NCBI GenBank assembly: GCA_004352715.1
Contig: SCFE01000084.1
Span: forward strand, 500,259 to 564,258
Direction: 5' to 3'
DNA: 64,000 bases
Source of the DNA: Hofstenia miamia
Lineage: Eukaryota; Xenacoelomorpha; Acoela
Shown piece by piece: positions 10,565-21,519 of this stretch; the stretch's first letter is position 1, and every line of letters begins with the position of its first letter. The translations under genes and the position numbers were made by a program. The notes under the pieces were generated by a model. That model did not search any database. It had not been told where the DNA came from and was given only the letters and a program-made list of their open reading frames with translations.

Positions 10565-12690
10565 CTGTATATACATATTTACAAAGCTACAACACACCCT
10601 GTCCAACGTAGACAGGTTAATTATAAAACTAAATACTAATAAGACACAGAGTGTTTGAAATTACCAGGCGGCGAAGAAATTGATTTTACTATGTAATTGA
10701 CAACAGAATTTAAATTATGTGTTAGAAGGTTGTCAGAAATGCAACACGCTATTCTTCAATCCTCTTCTTTTAATGCAAAATCACATGTTTGGGACATTCA
10801 TTCATTTTGTTGCATAACCGGCACAAAGGTATATTACTAAGGCGAAAGAATTACAATATTTCTTTTAATACATGGCCTTACTGTAAGAAGGTTTTTTGAG
10901 GCGCATGATCTTATTAGTGCATGAATATATGGCGGGACCCCATAATTTACAGCTCTGGATGGTTTCGTGATATTCCGATATCACAGTAACAAAAATTAGA
11001 AGCTTGCCTTTACTTTTCGGTTTGAAATGCAGGATACTGTTTAGAATTATTGTAGAAAAGCTTATAGGCTCTTAGCTTATAATTCTTTTTTAAATATACC
11101 ATTGGCATTGATGAAATCTTTATTATTGATTAAATTAGGCAAACTAACACTGCAAATGACAGGATTCAATTGAAATTTTAGTCGGTGCATTAGTTTAAAG
11201 TGCTTGATAATGGGGACTTTGTTTTAAAGGAGTTTTTTATTCTGATGCCTTACACCATGTCTAATACCACAATTGAGATAAAGGATGCCAATCTAAATTT
11301 ATGATTTCATTATATGAATTTTAAAGGGTGCTTGCATATAATATGTTACATTGCTGTATGCATCCTTCCTTATTAACTACTATATTATAGAGACTTTGGC
11401 CGCAGATGGTTTGTTTTTTCAAACAGTATCATTCATCGATTATTGTACTTCGACTTTTTTAGCAACGGATGTGTGCTATTGCAGTTGGTACATGAATATT
11501 TATATTAGTAAAGCGTTAAATGCATCGCTTAAATCGAATTTTTTCTATTGACAATTGTGAACATAATGTACTTGTTCATTTTATTAATGCATCCAAACAA
11601 CTTGTACGTAAAGTGTATTTAAACATTTTGCAGTAGCTAATTGTCTGAAAGTAATTCTCAATGGTGTTTTATTTTGCTCTAACTTATTGTTATTGAACAA
11701 GTCTATATGGTAGCAGAGAGTGGCTACGACCTTCTAAAAAGTCCTTCATCATTTAATCCTGCTCTTAACAGTAATGACAATTGGCGAAAGGAAGTAAATT
11801 TATGGAACCTTTTAACTGAATTGGATAAGAAGAAAAGAGTAATCGCAGTTGTATTATCATTATCCGGTAGTGCTGAAGATGTTGCTTTGGATATGGATTC
11901 AGTTATAATTAATACTGAAAATGGGTTCAATCAACTTATTTCCTAACTGGATTTATCGTTTAAATTATCAGGTGATGATGAAGCATATGTGTTCTAAGAA
12001 TTATAACCTTTTCGATGGTCAGTTTGTTTGTGAATTTATTATAACTTTTGATAATCTAGTTGCAAAATTGAATGAACATAACATGAACGTTAATGGTACG
12101 ATACTTGTTGCGGAATTACTATACAAGTGGTTTGAACAGCCAGGAATGAAGGTTAACATTAGCATCATCAACTTTGAAACTTAGCACAGTAAAAGCTGCT
12201 TTATTGTGAATGGTTGCCACTTTTTGTGATATTTCTAATGTTTAAATAAAGACGGAGGCGGTGTTGCAAGCTACAGAGTCCTCCTGCAGTAATGAATTTT
12301 TGTGGAGTAGAGGTAATCGAAGTAGTCGTAGAGGATCGTTTCAATCATAGGCCTCTAGGTCTTTTACTGGATTGCAGAGACAGTCTCCAGGTCGATCGAC
12401 CTTATGGACAAAGGCCTTCTGCTTCTCGTCCATATTCTTAATGCAGTTCAACCTATCATTGAGCACGTAAATGTCGTTCCGGTGTGCAAGAATATGAAGT
12501 AAATGCAACAGATGGTCATGACATTGTAGCAGAAGAAATCTATTTCTCGTATTACAACGACTTAACATTTGCTGCTGCAAATTATTATAATATCCCACGT
12601 AGAAAGGTAAAAAAGTACGTCTAAAAGTTTGATAGCTGTGAACTTCAAAACAGCTCAAGAAAATATCACCTTCTCTACAATTACTCCCCC
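9717..12690. repeat. Segmental duplication block B, left copy
   Basis: It is shared in the same orientation with about 44790-47690. Similarity begins at ATTACCAATTTTTGCTTA and ends near 12684. The middle part (about 10690-11465) has a third copy at 43007-43521. Apart from the gag relic at 11707-12700 and an AT array, the block is non-coding. Confidence 0.85.
10525..10560. repeat. AT dinucleotide array
   Basis: Uninterrupted TA repeats. The duplicate block has a much shorter version at about 45605-45625. Confidence 0.9.
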
Positions 12691-12700
12691 TCCCCCCCAT
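11707..12700 (+). pseudogene. Copia-like retrotransposon gag relic, left copy
   Basis: The first open part (11707-11946) has the layout of copia-type Gag: a W-x-K-E-V-x-L-W core (NWRKEVNLW), a short LLTELDKKKR helix, VVLSLSGSAEDVALDMD, then a continuation across a stop into LDLSFKLSGDDEAYVF. A second part (about 12030-12184) continues with a NEHNMNVNG helix and LLYKWFEQPGM. A basic Gly/Arg/Ser stretch and a NATDGHDIVAEEIYFSYYND run follow in shifted frames to about 12640. Stops and shifts make it non-functional. No integrase or RT is attached. It is conserved at 46682-47640. Confidence 0.5.
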
Positions 12701-12839
12701 ATGTATTAGAAACGGATAATAAATTTGAAAGATTCTTTAGTCAAAATTATAGAAGATTAAATTAATTTGAAAACTAGGCACATTTTATACAATAGAGGGA
12801 TTTCAGAAAAGTATTATAAAATTCTGAAGTGTTGGTATC

Positions 12840-12980
12840 ATGCCATCAAAATTTTATGGTTTGGCAAAATTTTACAATTCAAAAGATTCATCAATAATTT
12901 CAAATCATCTTATGAAGGAAATTGATGAAAATGATAAACAATTTATAGGATTTGATGTTAAATCGTTTCTGCTAACAAAA
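12840..12980 (+). pseudogene. Possible Penelope-like reverse transcriptase fragment
   Basis: A short frame contains SKFYGLAKFYNSKD, followed at about the right distance by IISNH and IGFDVKSF. This resembles the YGLPKIHK and SFDVxSLF blocks of Penelope-like RTs. Only about 45 residues survive and no catalytic YxDD is visible, so this is tentative. Confidence 0.3.
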
Positions 12981-13395
12981 ATTATAATTATTAAAATGAT
13001 TATAATCAATCATATTCTTAATATTTTTCTTGAAAAATAACTTTATTTTCCTGCAATGCCTAAAACTGCAATGCCACTTGTGACGTCTAAGTATATCATT
13101 AAATTTCACCAAATTATTGAAGCAATTTGATAGCATATCGAAGCTTAACCACATGATCCTACAGTGGTCACTTTTGCTATGGACAAATATGAGTAATATC
13201 ACATGAAAATGATGAAGATATATTTGATATTTTTTGAACAAACAGTTATGAACTGTCTATATACATATTCATATACATATGTATATACATATGTATATAT
13301 ATGTATATATATCATGAGTGGATATTTAGTTCCACATAGATTTTAGCAAGCAGACATTTTCCCGTAGAAATAATCTACATGGACTGCAGAAACAA
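12981..13395. other. Non-coding DNA with short TA/ATGTAT repeats
   Basis: A low-complexity TATATACATATG tract lies at about 13258-13312. Nothing else is recognisable. Confidence 0.6.
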
Positions 13396-14110
13396 AACAG
13401 TGACAGGTACTTGTTTAGGTTAAAATATGTTTGCAGTAATCTCTATAAATATGTACAAAGTTAAACATTTAGTTGATGGAGAATAAACTCCTTAGAAGTT
13501 CATTTATATTTATTTGCTTTGCTTAATTATTAAATTAGATTGTATTGTTATTGATTGTATCTATTTTATATGTAGGTTAGGAAGCTGTTTTAGTTTGTAG
13601 TCAGTTTGTATATAGTTTTATCCGTTTTATCTTGTTGCAGCTAGTGCCACGCATTTTTATTGATCATAACTATTTTACATGTAGGATAGGAAGCTGCTTT
13701 AATGATGAAATAGCTTTTATTTGTTCAGCAGCTAGTGTCTCTGCATCTTTGCATATTACTTATATTACTAAACCACACATTGTTGAGTGTGAGCTATTAA
13801 GTCAAATTGTGACTGGTATTTATTATCACCAAGTAGTTAGGATACACATAATAAATATTGTCCTTGTGAGCATGAGCTGAGTTGCTGGAATATGGAATCC
13901 TCAGAGTGGTGGATGGTGTCTCAGGCCGTTGCCCACAAACAACTGGAGTCTATTGGAGCTACCTAAAAAGTAGTGGTTACTCATTACACTTGAAGAGTAT
14001 GATATATAGTTCAACTAGATAGACATTACCCTGCTATAGAGTAACTGTGTGGCCGTGTTACTCAATATATACTCTTAAATGCACATCTCAGCCTGGGTGA
14101 ATATTCTACA
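13396..14110 (+). mobile_element. Old Ty3/gypsy 5' LTR (copy a)
   Basis: It aligns in pieces with the LTR at 24151-25403. Shared parts are the TATAAATA region (13444-13451 here, 24430-24437 there), TAGGTTAGGAAGCTG, GAGCTATTAAGT, and ACACATAATAAA followed by GAGCATGAGCTGA. It ends in CA at 14110, directly before a primer-binding-site-like TGG. The first 200 or so bases expected from the younger LTRs are missing. Confidence 0.6.
13444..13451 (+). promoter_or_regulatory. LTR TATA-like element
   Basis: TATAAATA is conserved at the same relative position in all three LTR copies (also about 16552-16559 and 24430-24437). It fits a U3 promoter. Confidence 0.4.
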
Positions 14111-14125
14111 TGGTGACCATGACAA
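14111..14125 (+). other. Putative primer binding site
   Basis: TGGTGACCATGACAA follows the LTR end CA immediately. Its TGG start is complementary to the CCA of a tRNA 3' end. I cannot name the tRNA. Confidence 0.4.
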
Positions 14126-14233
14126 GATGCTGAAAGTCCTACTTACAGCAGGAAATGGAATGATGTAATCAAGGTGGTTGTTTCTTCTACATCAATTAAC
14201 TTACCAAGATACCTACCTCATTACCAATCCTGT

Positions 14234-14266
<33 letters not shown>

Positions 14267-14477
14267 CAGTGTGTTACTGCTCTTATGTGTTTATGGAAAT
14301 CTTATGGAAAAAGATAATTGTTTTTCTAACTGTGACACTGATGAAAAGGAAAACTACCTAACCTACAGAAAATTTTTTTTTGTTGATTGAATGAAATTGA
14401 ATATGGAGAACTTAGATAGATTACTGATATAAAAATGGAACCTCACAACAGTATATGATTGCTACATTCCAAAGATA

Positions 14478-15700
14478 ATGACAAACAAGAAGAAGCAAAA
14501 GAATCAGAAAACCCCTGCAACTTCAGTGAGAACACAATTGCTAGAAAGTTTATCACCTAACACAGATGGCAAAATACAAACAATACAAATGGAAAATTAG
14601 TTAAATTCGTTTGAGATATTAGAGACTTTACATAAGAATCATGAAAATGGGTTGGCACTAAAAAATCAAATCATGTTACTGAACAAAAAATTTGAGAAGA
14701 CGGAAAGTGAAAGAAAAATTATCATCAAAGAACTGAAATGTGACATGAGTCAATGATTAGAAGAACAAAGAGGGCTTTTTCAAGCTCATGTGGAGGCGGA
14801 TTTGCCAAAACCTATACAAATGGTAGATATCCTAATTACAGGGGAACCAGAAGTAGAATTAGATGCATTGACGTGATGCACACAAATAAACATAGCAAAG
14901 GTACAGGAAATGGAAGCCAAAGAGGAAGAAGAAAAAGAAAAGATTATATTGGCAGTTAACACAAAAAGTATGGAAAAGAGTTGTGAACAAAGTAGTAGCT
15001 GAAAGTCCAAAAAACCAACTTATGAAAAATCAATACTACCAGAGAGGACAATGAAACAACACCATGCAAAGCTCAGATCCAGAAATTTACTGGAAAAATT
15101 GCCAGCTATTCTCCAACATTCAAAGAATGGCTTCAATTATTCGAACTTACTATGAGGGAAAGAAAATTTAATCAGGATGCAGCAGCTGCAAGGCTCCTGT
15201 TATATTTGGCAGGTGCAGCATATCAACACTATCTGATGTTGGATTCAGAAACAAAAAGAAATTATAAATTGTTGACTGGAAATTTTATTGAATACTATCA
15301 AAATGAAAGTTTCAAAAATCATTACAGATTGATATTGAATAGAACAAAAATGAAAAAGTTTGATTATGTGTAACAAATTCAGAGATTGTTAATACTCAGT
15401 TTAAAACGTGGGCATTATTTGAAATATGATCCTATTTTCACACATCATGAAAGGTCTTCCAGAGAAAATAAGGCAACAATTCGAAATCAAGTGTTACATA
15501 GATGATAAGTTGGAAAAGATGATTTGTAAGGCAGTAGATATTCAAGTGATGCTGGAGAATAATTCAAGAATTTTCAAAAAAGCAACATGGAACAAGACAG
15601 TTTGAATTGGAAAGTAAGGGAGCAATTGCAACCTAAATTCTCGCAAACAAACAGCATGAAGAAGAATGAAAAAGTTATAAAAATATAAACTCAAAATTGA
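14478..15700 (+). pseudogene. Ty3/gypsy gag, copy a, degenerate
   Basis: An ATG at 14478 opens a Lys/Gln-rich start (MTNKKKQKNQKTPATS). An acidic coiled-coil-like stretch follows in other frames. A capsid-like part sits at about 15090-15370 with SPTFKEWLQLFELTMRERKF, AARLLLYLAGAAYQHYL and NFIEYYQNESFKNHYR. The same blocks occur in copy b (about 17190-17490). Several stops and shifts break the frame. The zinc-knuckle region is not visible here. Confidence 0.6.
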
Positions 15701-15790
15701 CAAATGAAAAAAGTCAAAGAAAGAGATGTTTGGTATTATAAATTTGGACAAAAGCATATTTTGATGAGGAAGATATTTTGAATTCAGAAA

Positions 15791-16255
15791 ATGAAATGCT
15801 ATCTGAGAACAAAGAAAATGAAACAGCCAAGGAATTGGAAAACTAGAAGGAGCACTGTCTCAGCAAAACCATTCACCAGTAATGTCTACTCAATTACAGT
15901 TGTGGTCAATAGAGTAATGGTTAAAGCTACTATTGATACATGTGCAGTGAAATCAATCATAACAGATGAGTGTGCAAGGAAACTAGGGTTCACAAGGGAA
16001 GAATTGCTAAAATCACAAAACAGACTCATTAATGTATCAGGTGAATACATTGATACGAAAGAAATGCTGGAACAAGTGCGAATGCAGATAGCTAATAACA
16101 CTTTCCAACAATCTCTAATCATGGTTGACAACCATAAGAACATGTTACCATATGAGATAAAATTGGGAGACGATTTTCTATTGAAGAACAAATGTGTAAT
16201 AAATTATGGGAACAGAACAATTAGAGTACAGGAAGAGGAGATAAAAATTGAATAA
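15791..16255 (+). pseudogene. Ty3/gypsy retropepsin, copy a, active-site Gly to Cys
   Basis: The 154-residue frame contains an aspartic-protease core: the hydrophobic lead-in NRVMVKATID, an active-site loop reading DTCA where DTGA is usual, KSIITDECARKLGF, and the downstream LGDDFLLKNKCVINYGN, matching the ILG(x)DFL flap-proximal block of gypsy proteases. The Gly to Cys change in the catalytic triplet should abolish activity. The frame ends just before an LTR start at 16273. Confidence 0.65.
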
Positions 16256-16272
16256 GAGCAACAAGATGAGAA

Positions 16273-16801
16273 TGTAGCATAATCATTCTAACACTACAAA
16301 TTTTAACAGTTAAATAGAGAAATAAAGAAAAGAAAAGAAATTTGATGTTTAGAATGAATGCTATTAATGGCTTTTAATGGATTGAGTGAGTGGAGAAACA
16401 TTTGCAAAAAACATATAGTACAAGAAGCCAAGTATAATACGCTTCTAATTAATTTAAGGTCAATACACTGGGCGTGGGAAGACAAATTACAATAGAAGAC
16501 AGGTGTTTTGTTTGACTGTTAGAATAGTGCAAATATGTTGTTAAAAGTCTGTATAAATATCTACATTGCAGTGTGAAAAGTTGATGGAGTATATTCTTTG
16601 GAATTTTACTTATCTTCTATTATTGGTTTGATTATTTATACAAATGTGCAGCTAGGCATTTCATGCTTGTAGTGGTCAAAAGGCTGTTGCAAGGGTTAGA
16701 AATGGTTTTTTGCCTAGATCAATACAACGCATTTAAGTTATGGATAGGCTTAAGTTTTTTTCACTTGCTGCCTAGCTGGCTATTGATTGCTTTGATTGCT
16801 G
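16273..16801 (+). mobile_element. Ty3/gypsy LTR (copy b, 5' side, truncated)
   Basis: This 529-bp stretch starts with TGTAGCATAATC and is nearly identical to 24151-24679. It stops abruptly at 16801, where gag-like sequence begins. The rest of the LTR, the primer binding site and the leader are missing. A TATAAATA element is at about 16552. Confidence 0.8.
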
Positions 16802-16803
16802 AA

Positions 16804-17905
16804 AATTAAAAATCTATGACAGGAAAATGAGACACAACAATTAGAACTCAAACAATTGAAGGATCAATTACCACTAAAAAAACTCTCAGAAGTGGATGAA
16901 CAAATGTTGAAACCAATTTGAATGGAAGACATCCTAATCTCTGAAGAGCCAGAAGCAGAACTTGGAGCTCTAAGAAGGAGAAAATAAACAAATTGTGAAA
17001 AACCATGAAATTTGTCAACTGAAGAAGAAGAAAAAGAAAAAATAATTCACAAAATAACCCAAGAAGTTAAAAAGAGAGTATCAAATGAAGGTCTAGAAAG
17101 CCCAAAAAAACCGTTGTACAACAAAACAATATTAATGGGAAAAGAGAATGAACCAATGCCCTGCAAAGCATAAATCCAAAAATTTACTGGAAAAATAGAC
17201 AGCTATTCCCCAACATTCAAAGAATGGCTAGAACACTTTGAACTGACAATGAAGGAGAGGTGAGTAGACCAAACCCCAGCAGCAGCAAGGCTACCATTGT
17301 ACCTAGCAGGAGCCACACACCAACACTATTTAATGCTTGATGTGGAAACAAAAAGAAATTACAAGCAGCTAACAGGAAACTTCATCAAATATTATAGAAA
17401 CGAGAGTTTCAAAAATCAATACAGATTGATACTCAATGGGACAAAAATGAAAAAATTCAACGATATCAGAAATTACATGTTGCAAGTGGAGTGACTGCTA
17501 ACATTAAGCTCCAGGGGAGGATACTACTCCAAATACGACCTATTCTCACATATAACCAAGGGATTGCCAGAAAACATAAGACAACAATTTGAAATAAAAT
17601 GTGATGTAGATGACAAATTGGAAAAAATGATAAGAAAAGCTGTTGATATTTAAGTAATGTTGGAAAAAAACTCAACAATCTATGAGAAAGCAACTTGGAA
17701 TAGGCAGAACACAATGAACTGGAAAACAAAAGAACAAACACAGGCAAGATCATCACAAACCAGTTCTGGCAAAAAAGACGATAAGATAATAAAAATAAAA
17801 ATGAAAAATGGATAGACAAAGAAACTTAATGAACAAGATGTCCATTGCTACAATTTTGGCCAGAAAGGACACCAAAAAACCAAATGCAAGAAAGCAATAA
17901 ACATC
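16804..17905 (+). pseudogene. Ty3/gypsy gag, copy b, degenerate
   Basis: Blocks in order are a Lys/Glu coiled-coil-like part (about 16810-17110), the capsid core (SPTFKEWLEHFELTM, YLAGATHQHYLML, NFIKYYRNESFKNQYR, about 17205-17490), a helical part with GLPENIRQQFEIKC (about 17560), and a zinc-knuckle relic at about 17843-17890 reading CYNFGQKGHQKTKC. The usual CX2CX4HX4C motif has lost its second Cys to Phe. Several TGA/TAG stops interrupt the frame. The coding strand is unusually rich in A and C compared with copies a and c. Confidence 0.65.
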
Positions 17906-18059
17906 ATAGAAGAAGGAGAAGGATATTTCAGTGATGTAGACTTAATAAATTCAGACTATGGAATCACATCAGAGATTAAGGTGACTGAAATTAATGAAGA
18001 AACTAAAAATGAAAACTAAAAGGAGCACCAACTCCAGACAACCATGCACCAGTCATGAT

Positions 18060-18672
18060 CTTGACCAATCTACACAATGTTAACATAATTACAGTTGTGA
18101 TAAATGCCATCATGATTAAAGCTATGATCAACACAGGTGCAGTGAAATCAATAATCACAGATGAATGTGCAACAAAACTGGGATTCACAAGAGAAGAACT
18201 ATAGAAATCACACAACAGGCTGATAAATGCATCAGGTGAATACATAGACACAAAAGGAACACTAGAAGCAGTGAGAATAAGAATAACAAACAAGACATTT
18301 GAACAATCACTAATCATAGTGGACACCCACAGAAATCTGTTACCCTACAAAATTATATTGGGAGATGATTTTCTATTGAAAAACAAGTGTGTGATAAACT
18401 ACGAAAATAGAGCAATAAGAGTTGAAGAGGAAGAAATCAAAATCAATGAAGAACAACAAGAGAATGATATGCTATTCAAATTAATGGAAGACATCAAACT
18501 ACCACCTTACCATTGGAAGATGCATACAATCAAGTGCAAAAAAGAGATAATGGCAGAAGTAATGATATACAAACAAACAGGAATCAATATGAAAAGAATC
18601 TCAATGCCCTCAAGCATCTGTGCTATGAAAAGAGGCAAAGGAAAAATTCCAATACTTAATGCTACAAATTGA
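18060..18672 (+). pseudogene. Ty3/gypsy retropepsin, copy b, active-site Asp to Asn
   Basis: It is homologous to the protease at 15791-16255. The catalytic triplet reads NTGA (about 18130) where DTGA is needed, followed by VKSIITDECATKLGF, one TAG stop, then LGDDFLLKNKCVINYEN. The frame from 18271 continues for about 80 residues past the protease core (LPPYHWKMHTIKCKK) into the linker toward RT. The Asp to Asn change removes the catalytic residue. Confidence 0.65.
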
Positions 18673-18714
18673 AATGTTAATATAAATCAGAAGGTAAAGA
18701 TTTACGAAAAATAC

Positions 18715-19125
18715 GTGAAATCTAGCATAAGAATGATCTGGAAGCCAATAGAAGATGATGGAGTTAGTAATCCACAATGCCAACTAAAGGGCGCATGGAT
18801 GAAAGCACAAGACACCATCAAAGTTAGTAATCCACAAGGTCAACTGAAGGACCCATGGATGAAAGCTGAAGAGGAAAAAAGAACAAAACGAGAAAACAAT
18901 GGAGTTAGTAATCCACAATGCCAACTAAAGAGTATGTGGATGAAACCACAAGAAACCATTGGGGTTAGTAATCCACAAGGTCAAATAAAGGACATGTGGA
19001 TGAACACTGAAGATGAAGAAAAAATACCAGATATAAAAGAAGAGGATTACAAACACCTAAAGCAGAGTGAGAGAGAATCACTACAGAAACTACTAAGAAA
19101 ACACATTCAAACTTTGGAGAAATAG
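18715..19125 (+). CDS. Protease-RT linker with four WM(K/N)-linked NPQxQ(L/I)K repeats (copy b)
   Basis: The 136-residue open frame lies between protease and RT. It carries four repeats of V-S-N-P-Q-(C/G)-Q-(L/I)-K followed by a W-M pair and an acidic spacer. Starts of the AGTAATCC core are at 18766, 18826, 18907 and 18967, so spacings are 60, 81 and 60. The order Cys, Gly, Cys, Gly shows that a two-motif 141-bp unit was itself duplicated. The rest ends in a KQSERESLQKLLRK helix before the RT. I know no such repeat in Ty3/gypsy linkers. The function is unknown. Confidence 0.55.
   Translation: MKSSIRMIWKPIEDDGVSNPQCQLKGAWMKAQDTIKVSNPQGQLKDPWMKAEEEKRTKRENNGVSNPQCQLKSMWMKPQETIGVSNPQGQIKDMWMNTEDEEKIPDIKEEDYKHLKQSERESLQKLLRKHIQTLEK
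18766..19010 (+). repeat. 60/141-bp tandem motif array
   Basis: Four cores of AGTAATCCACAAnGnCAA lie at 60- and 81-base spacing. Related cores reading AGTAGTCCnCA lie after the integrase at 23064, 23124 and 23197, and at 28055, 28120, 28180 and 28237. Confidence 0.75.
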
Positions 19126-19160
19126 GCATTGGACAAGCAATTGGCAAAACACACAAAATA

Positions 19161-19640
19161 GTGATGATGATGGACAAACCAATAAAGTTACCAGTAAGAA
19201 GAGTTCCTGAACAATTGAAAGATGAAAACAGCAGAATACTGAACAAACTAATCCACAATAAAATAATAAGACCAAGTGAAAGCCTGTATGCAGCACCTAC
19301 AGTGTTTGTTAAACAAGGGAAGAAATACAGACTGTGTATTGATTTCAGGAAATTAAACAAAGTAATGAAAAAAGACTCTTATCCATTACCAAGAATTGAA
19401 GACATGCTTTATGAGGCAAGTAAGTACAAATACTTTACAGTGATAGACTTGTGCAAAGCCTAATGGCAGGTACAAATGGAACCAAAGGATATAGAAAGAG
19501 TAAATGGCAATAAGTGCAATACACTAAAAGAGAAAGTTATATTCCTGGGTTGAATAATAAGTAAAGGACAAATTAGCATGAAAGACAATGCATGAGAAAT
19601 GATAAGAAAAATCGAGAAACCAAACACTAAAAAGATCTGC
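19161..19640 (+). pseudogene. Ty3/gypsy reverse transcriptase, copy b, catalytic core deleted
   Basis: The first RT blocks are clear: a Pro/Arg lead-in (PVRRVPEQLK), NKLIHNKIIRPSES, YRLCIDFRKLNKVMKKDSYP and FTVIDLCKA. A TAA stop is followed by WQVQMEPKDI. The sequence then jumps to the far side of the domain (NGNKCNTLKEKVIFLG, about 19500-19555). Compared with 25505-25900, roughly 240 nt holding the FGLCNAP and YxDD blocks are gone. The longest copy therefore cannot make an active RT. Confidence 0.75.
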
Positions 19641-19648
19641 AAAGGATA

Positions 19649-20307
19649 ATGGGCTTCTTTAATTATTATGGCACATTTATACCAAACATTGCAGGAAAAA
19701 CAGCAAAAATGACAAAATTGATGAAAAAATCCATACAATTCATTTGGACCTGGGAACAGCAAGAAGAACTAGACAAAATAAAACATGAATTATCTAAACT
19801 ACCTTCACTAAATACACCAGACTATGAAAAAGAATTCATATTAGACTGCAATACAAGTAAAGTGGCAATAAGAGCAGCAATTAGTCAAATAAAAGAAGGA
19901 AGAGAGGTACTGATACAATTCTTCAGCAGAAAACTGAAACCAAGCAAGGAGAATTATTGATCCACAAAACTGGAAATGCTGGCATTAATAGAAAGCATAA
20001 AGAAATTTCAACACTTTCTAATCAGAAAAAATTTTGGGTGAGAACTGATAACAGCAGTCTTGTGTGGCTAAAGAAATTCTCAAGGGACAAGTCATCAATA
20101 GTCTCATGCTGGATAGAATACCTCAACAAATTCAATTTTACAATCAAACATAGGAAAGGAAAACTCCACTCTAATGCTGACTTCTGGACCTCATTACAAG
20201 AATATGAAAGAGACCTTGAAAAGAAAGAAGGAGGAAAAACAGAATTTCAATTCATACCTCACAACAAATATGAGAATTTACCTGATATAAATGTCAATAA
20301 AAAATGA
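19649..20307 (+). pseudogene. Ty3/gypsy RNase H, copy b, degenerate
   Basis: After the RT thumb-like GFFNYYGTFIPNIAGKTA, the RNase H block reads ILDCNTSKVAIRAAISQ, where the catalytic position is usually D (TDAS type). FFSRKL follows, with one TGA (probably from Trp) after KENY. Then come RTDNSSLVWLKKF and the terminal HRKGKLHSNADF block, matching the HRpGxxNxxAD end of gypsy RNase H. The frame is split at 19960. Confidence 0.7.
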
Positions 20308-20325
20308 AAAGCAATCATACTGATT

Positions 20326-21084
20326 ATGATTAAAGAAGAAATCACAGAAGATGAGATAATAGAAAGACAAAACCAGGACATAATACTAAAAGAAATAAAA
20401 GACAAACTAAAAAACCAAGAGAAGAAGTTATCAAAAACCGCAAATAGTTATTTCAATCAATACACATGGAAAACGAATGACAATGGATTACTGTATACCA
20501 CTGGAAAAACCAATCAGATAGCAATACCCAAATATTTTAAAAGAGATTTAATAAAGAAAACTCACGAAAAAGGAAATCTGGGTATTATACAGACCAAAGT
20601 GACATTTAACTCAAAGTATATCACAACAGGAGTAAGAAAAGTTACAGAAAACGTCATAAATAAGTGCAGCACATGCCTACTAAAAAATCCACAGCACTTC
20701 CCAACGCAGAGAGCACCACTGGAAAAAATTATATCCACCAAACCAAATGAGATTGTGCACATCAATATAGAAATGCTATCAAAAGACGAAGAAGGGTACC
20801 AATATCTATTAGTAATGGTAGATAACTTCACAAAATATGCCAAAATGATTCCAATGAAAAACACAGCAGCTGAAGAAACATCAAACATCGTATTAAAAGA
20901 ATGGATACTAAAAATAGGTCCAATGGAAATAATAACAGACAAGGGACCCCAATTCAAAAGCACATTGTTTCAAGAACTCACCAAATTACTCAAAATCTGC
21001 AGTGAAAGAATGACAGCTTACCACCCACAAGTGAACAGAGCAGTAGAAAGGCTAAATCATACACTAATAAAACTTATACATTGA
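20326..21084 (+). pseudogene. Ty3/gypsy integrase, copy b
   Basis: The 252-residue frame holds the zinc-binding and catalytic domains. The HHCC motif is damaged: THEKGNLGII has Asn where copy c keeps His (GHLGII), while NKCSTCLLKN keeps both Cys. In the DDE core the first Asp is Asn (HINIEML; copy c reads HIDLEML), the second is present in IITDKGPQF, and the Glu is in AVERLNHTL. It ends at a TGA after KLIH; the C-terminal part continues out of frame. The segment from 20795 onward is tandemly duplicated at 21892. Confidence 0.75.
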
Positions 21085-21519
21085 GAATAGGAGGGAATAA
21101 AGGAGAGAAGTGATACAAATGGTCGAATATTTTTACAATACTTCAGTATATGCAATGACAAAAGTAACTCCATTCAAAGCAATGTATGGGAGAGAGAGGC
21201 AGGAACACCATTATCAATGCAATTCTCAAACTACTCACAGAAATTAGACAACCAATTCGTAAAACAACTCAAACAGCAAATAACAGCAATTAGTGAAATG
21301 ATGTGCTACAACACAAAGAAGTCAGCAACAAGCAAGAATTAGGTGACAAAGTTTATGCATTTACACATATTAAAGTAAATGATGTTAATCAAGTACAAAA
21401 GTTAAAAACGGCATGGTCAGGGCCCTATTAAAGTAAATGATGTTAATCAAGTACAAAAGTTAAAAACAGCATGGTCAGGGCCATACACAATTAAAAAAGT
21501 ACTAGATAATAATGAATAC

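Noticed and set aside
20562-20963. Minus-strand frames with apparent membrane segments inside the retrotransposon
   Set aside because: Shadows of the A-rich integrase gene on the plus strand; no independent support.
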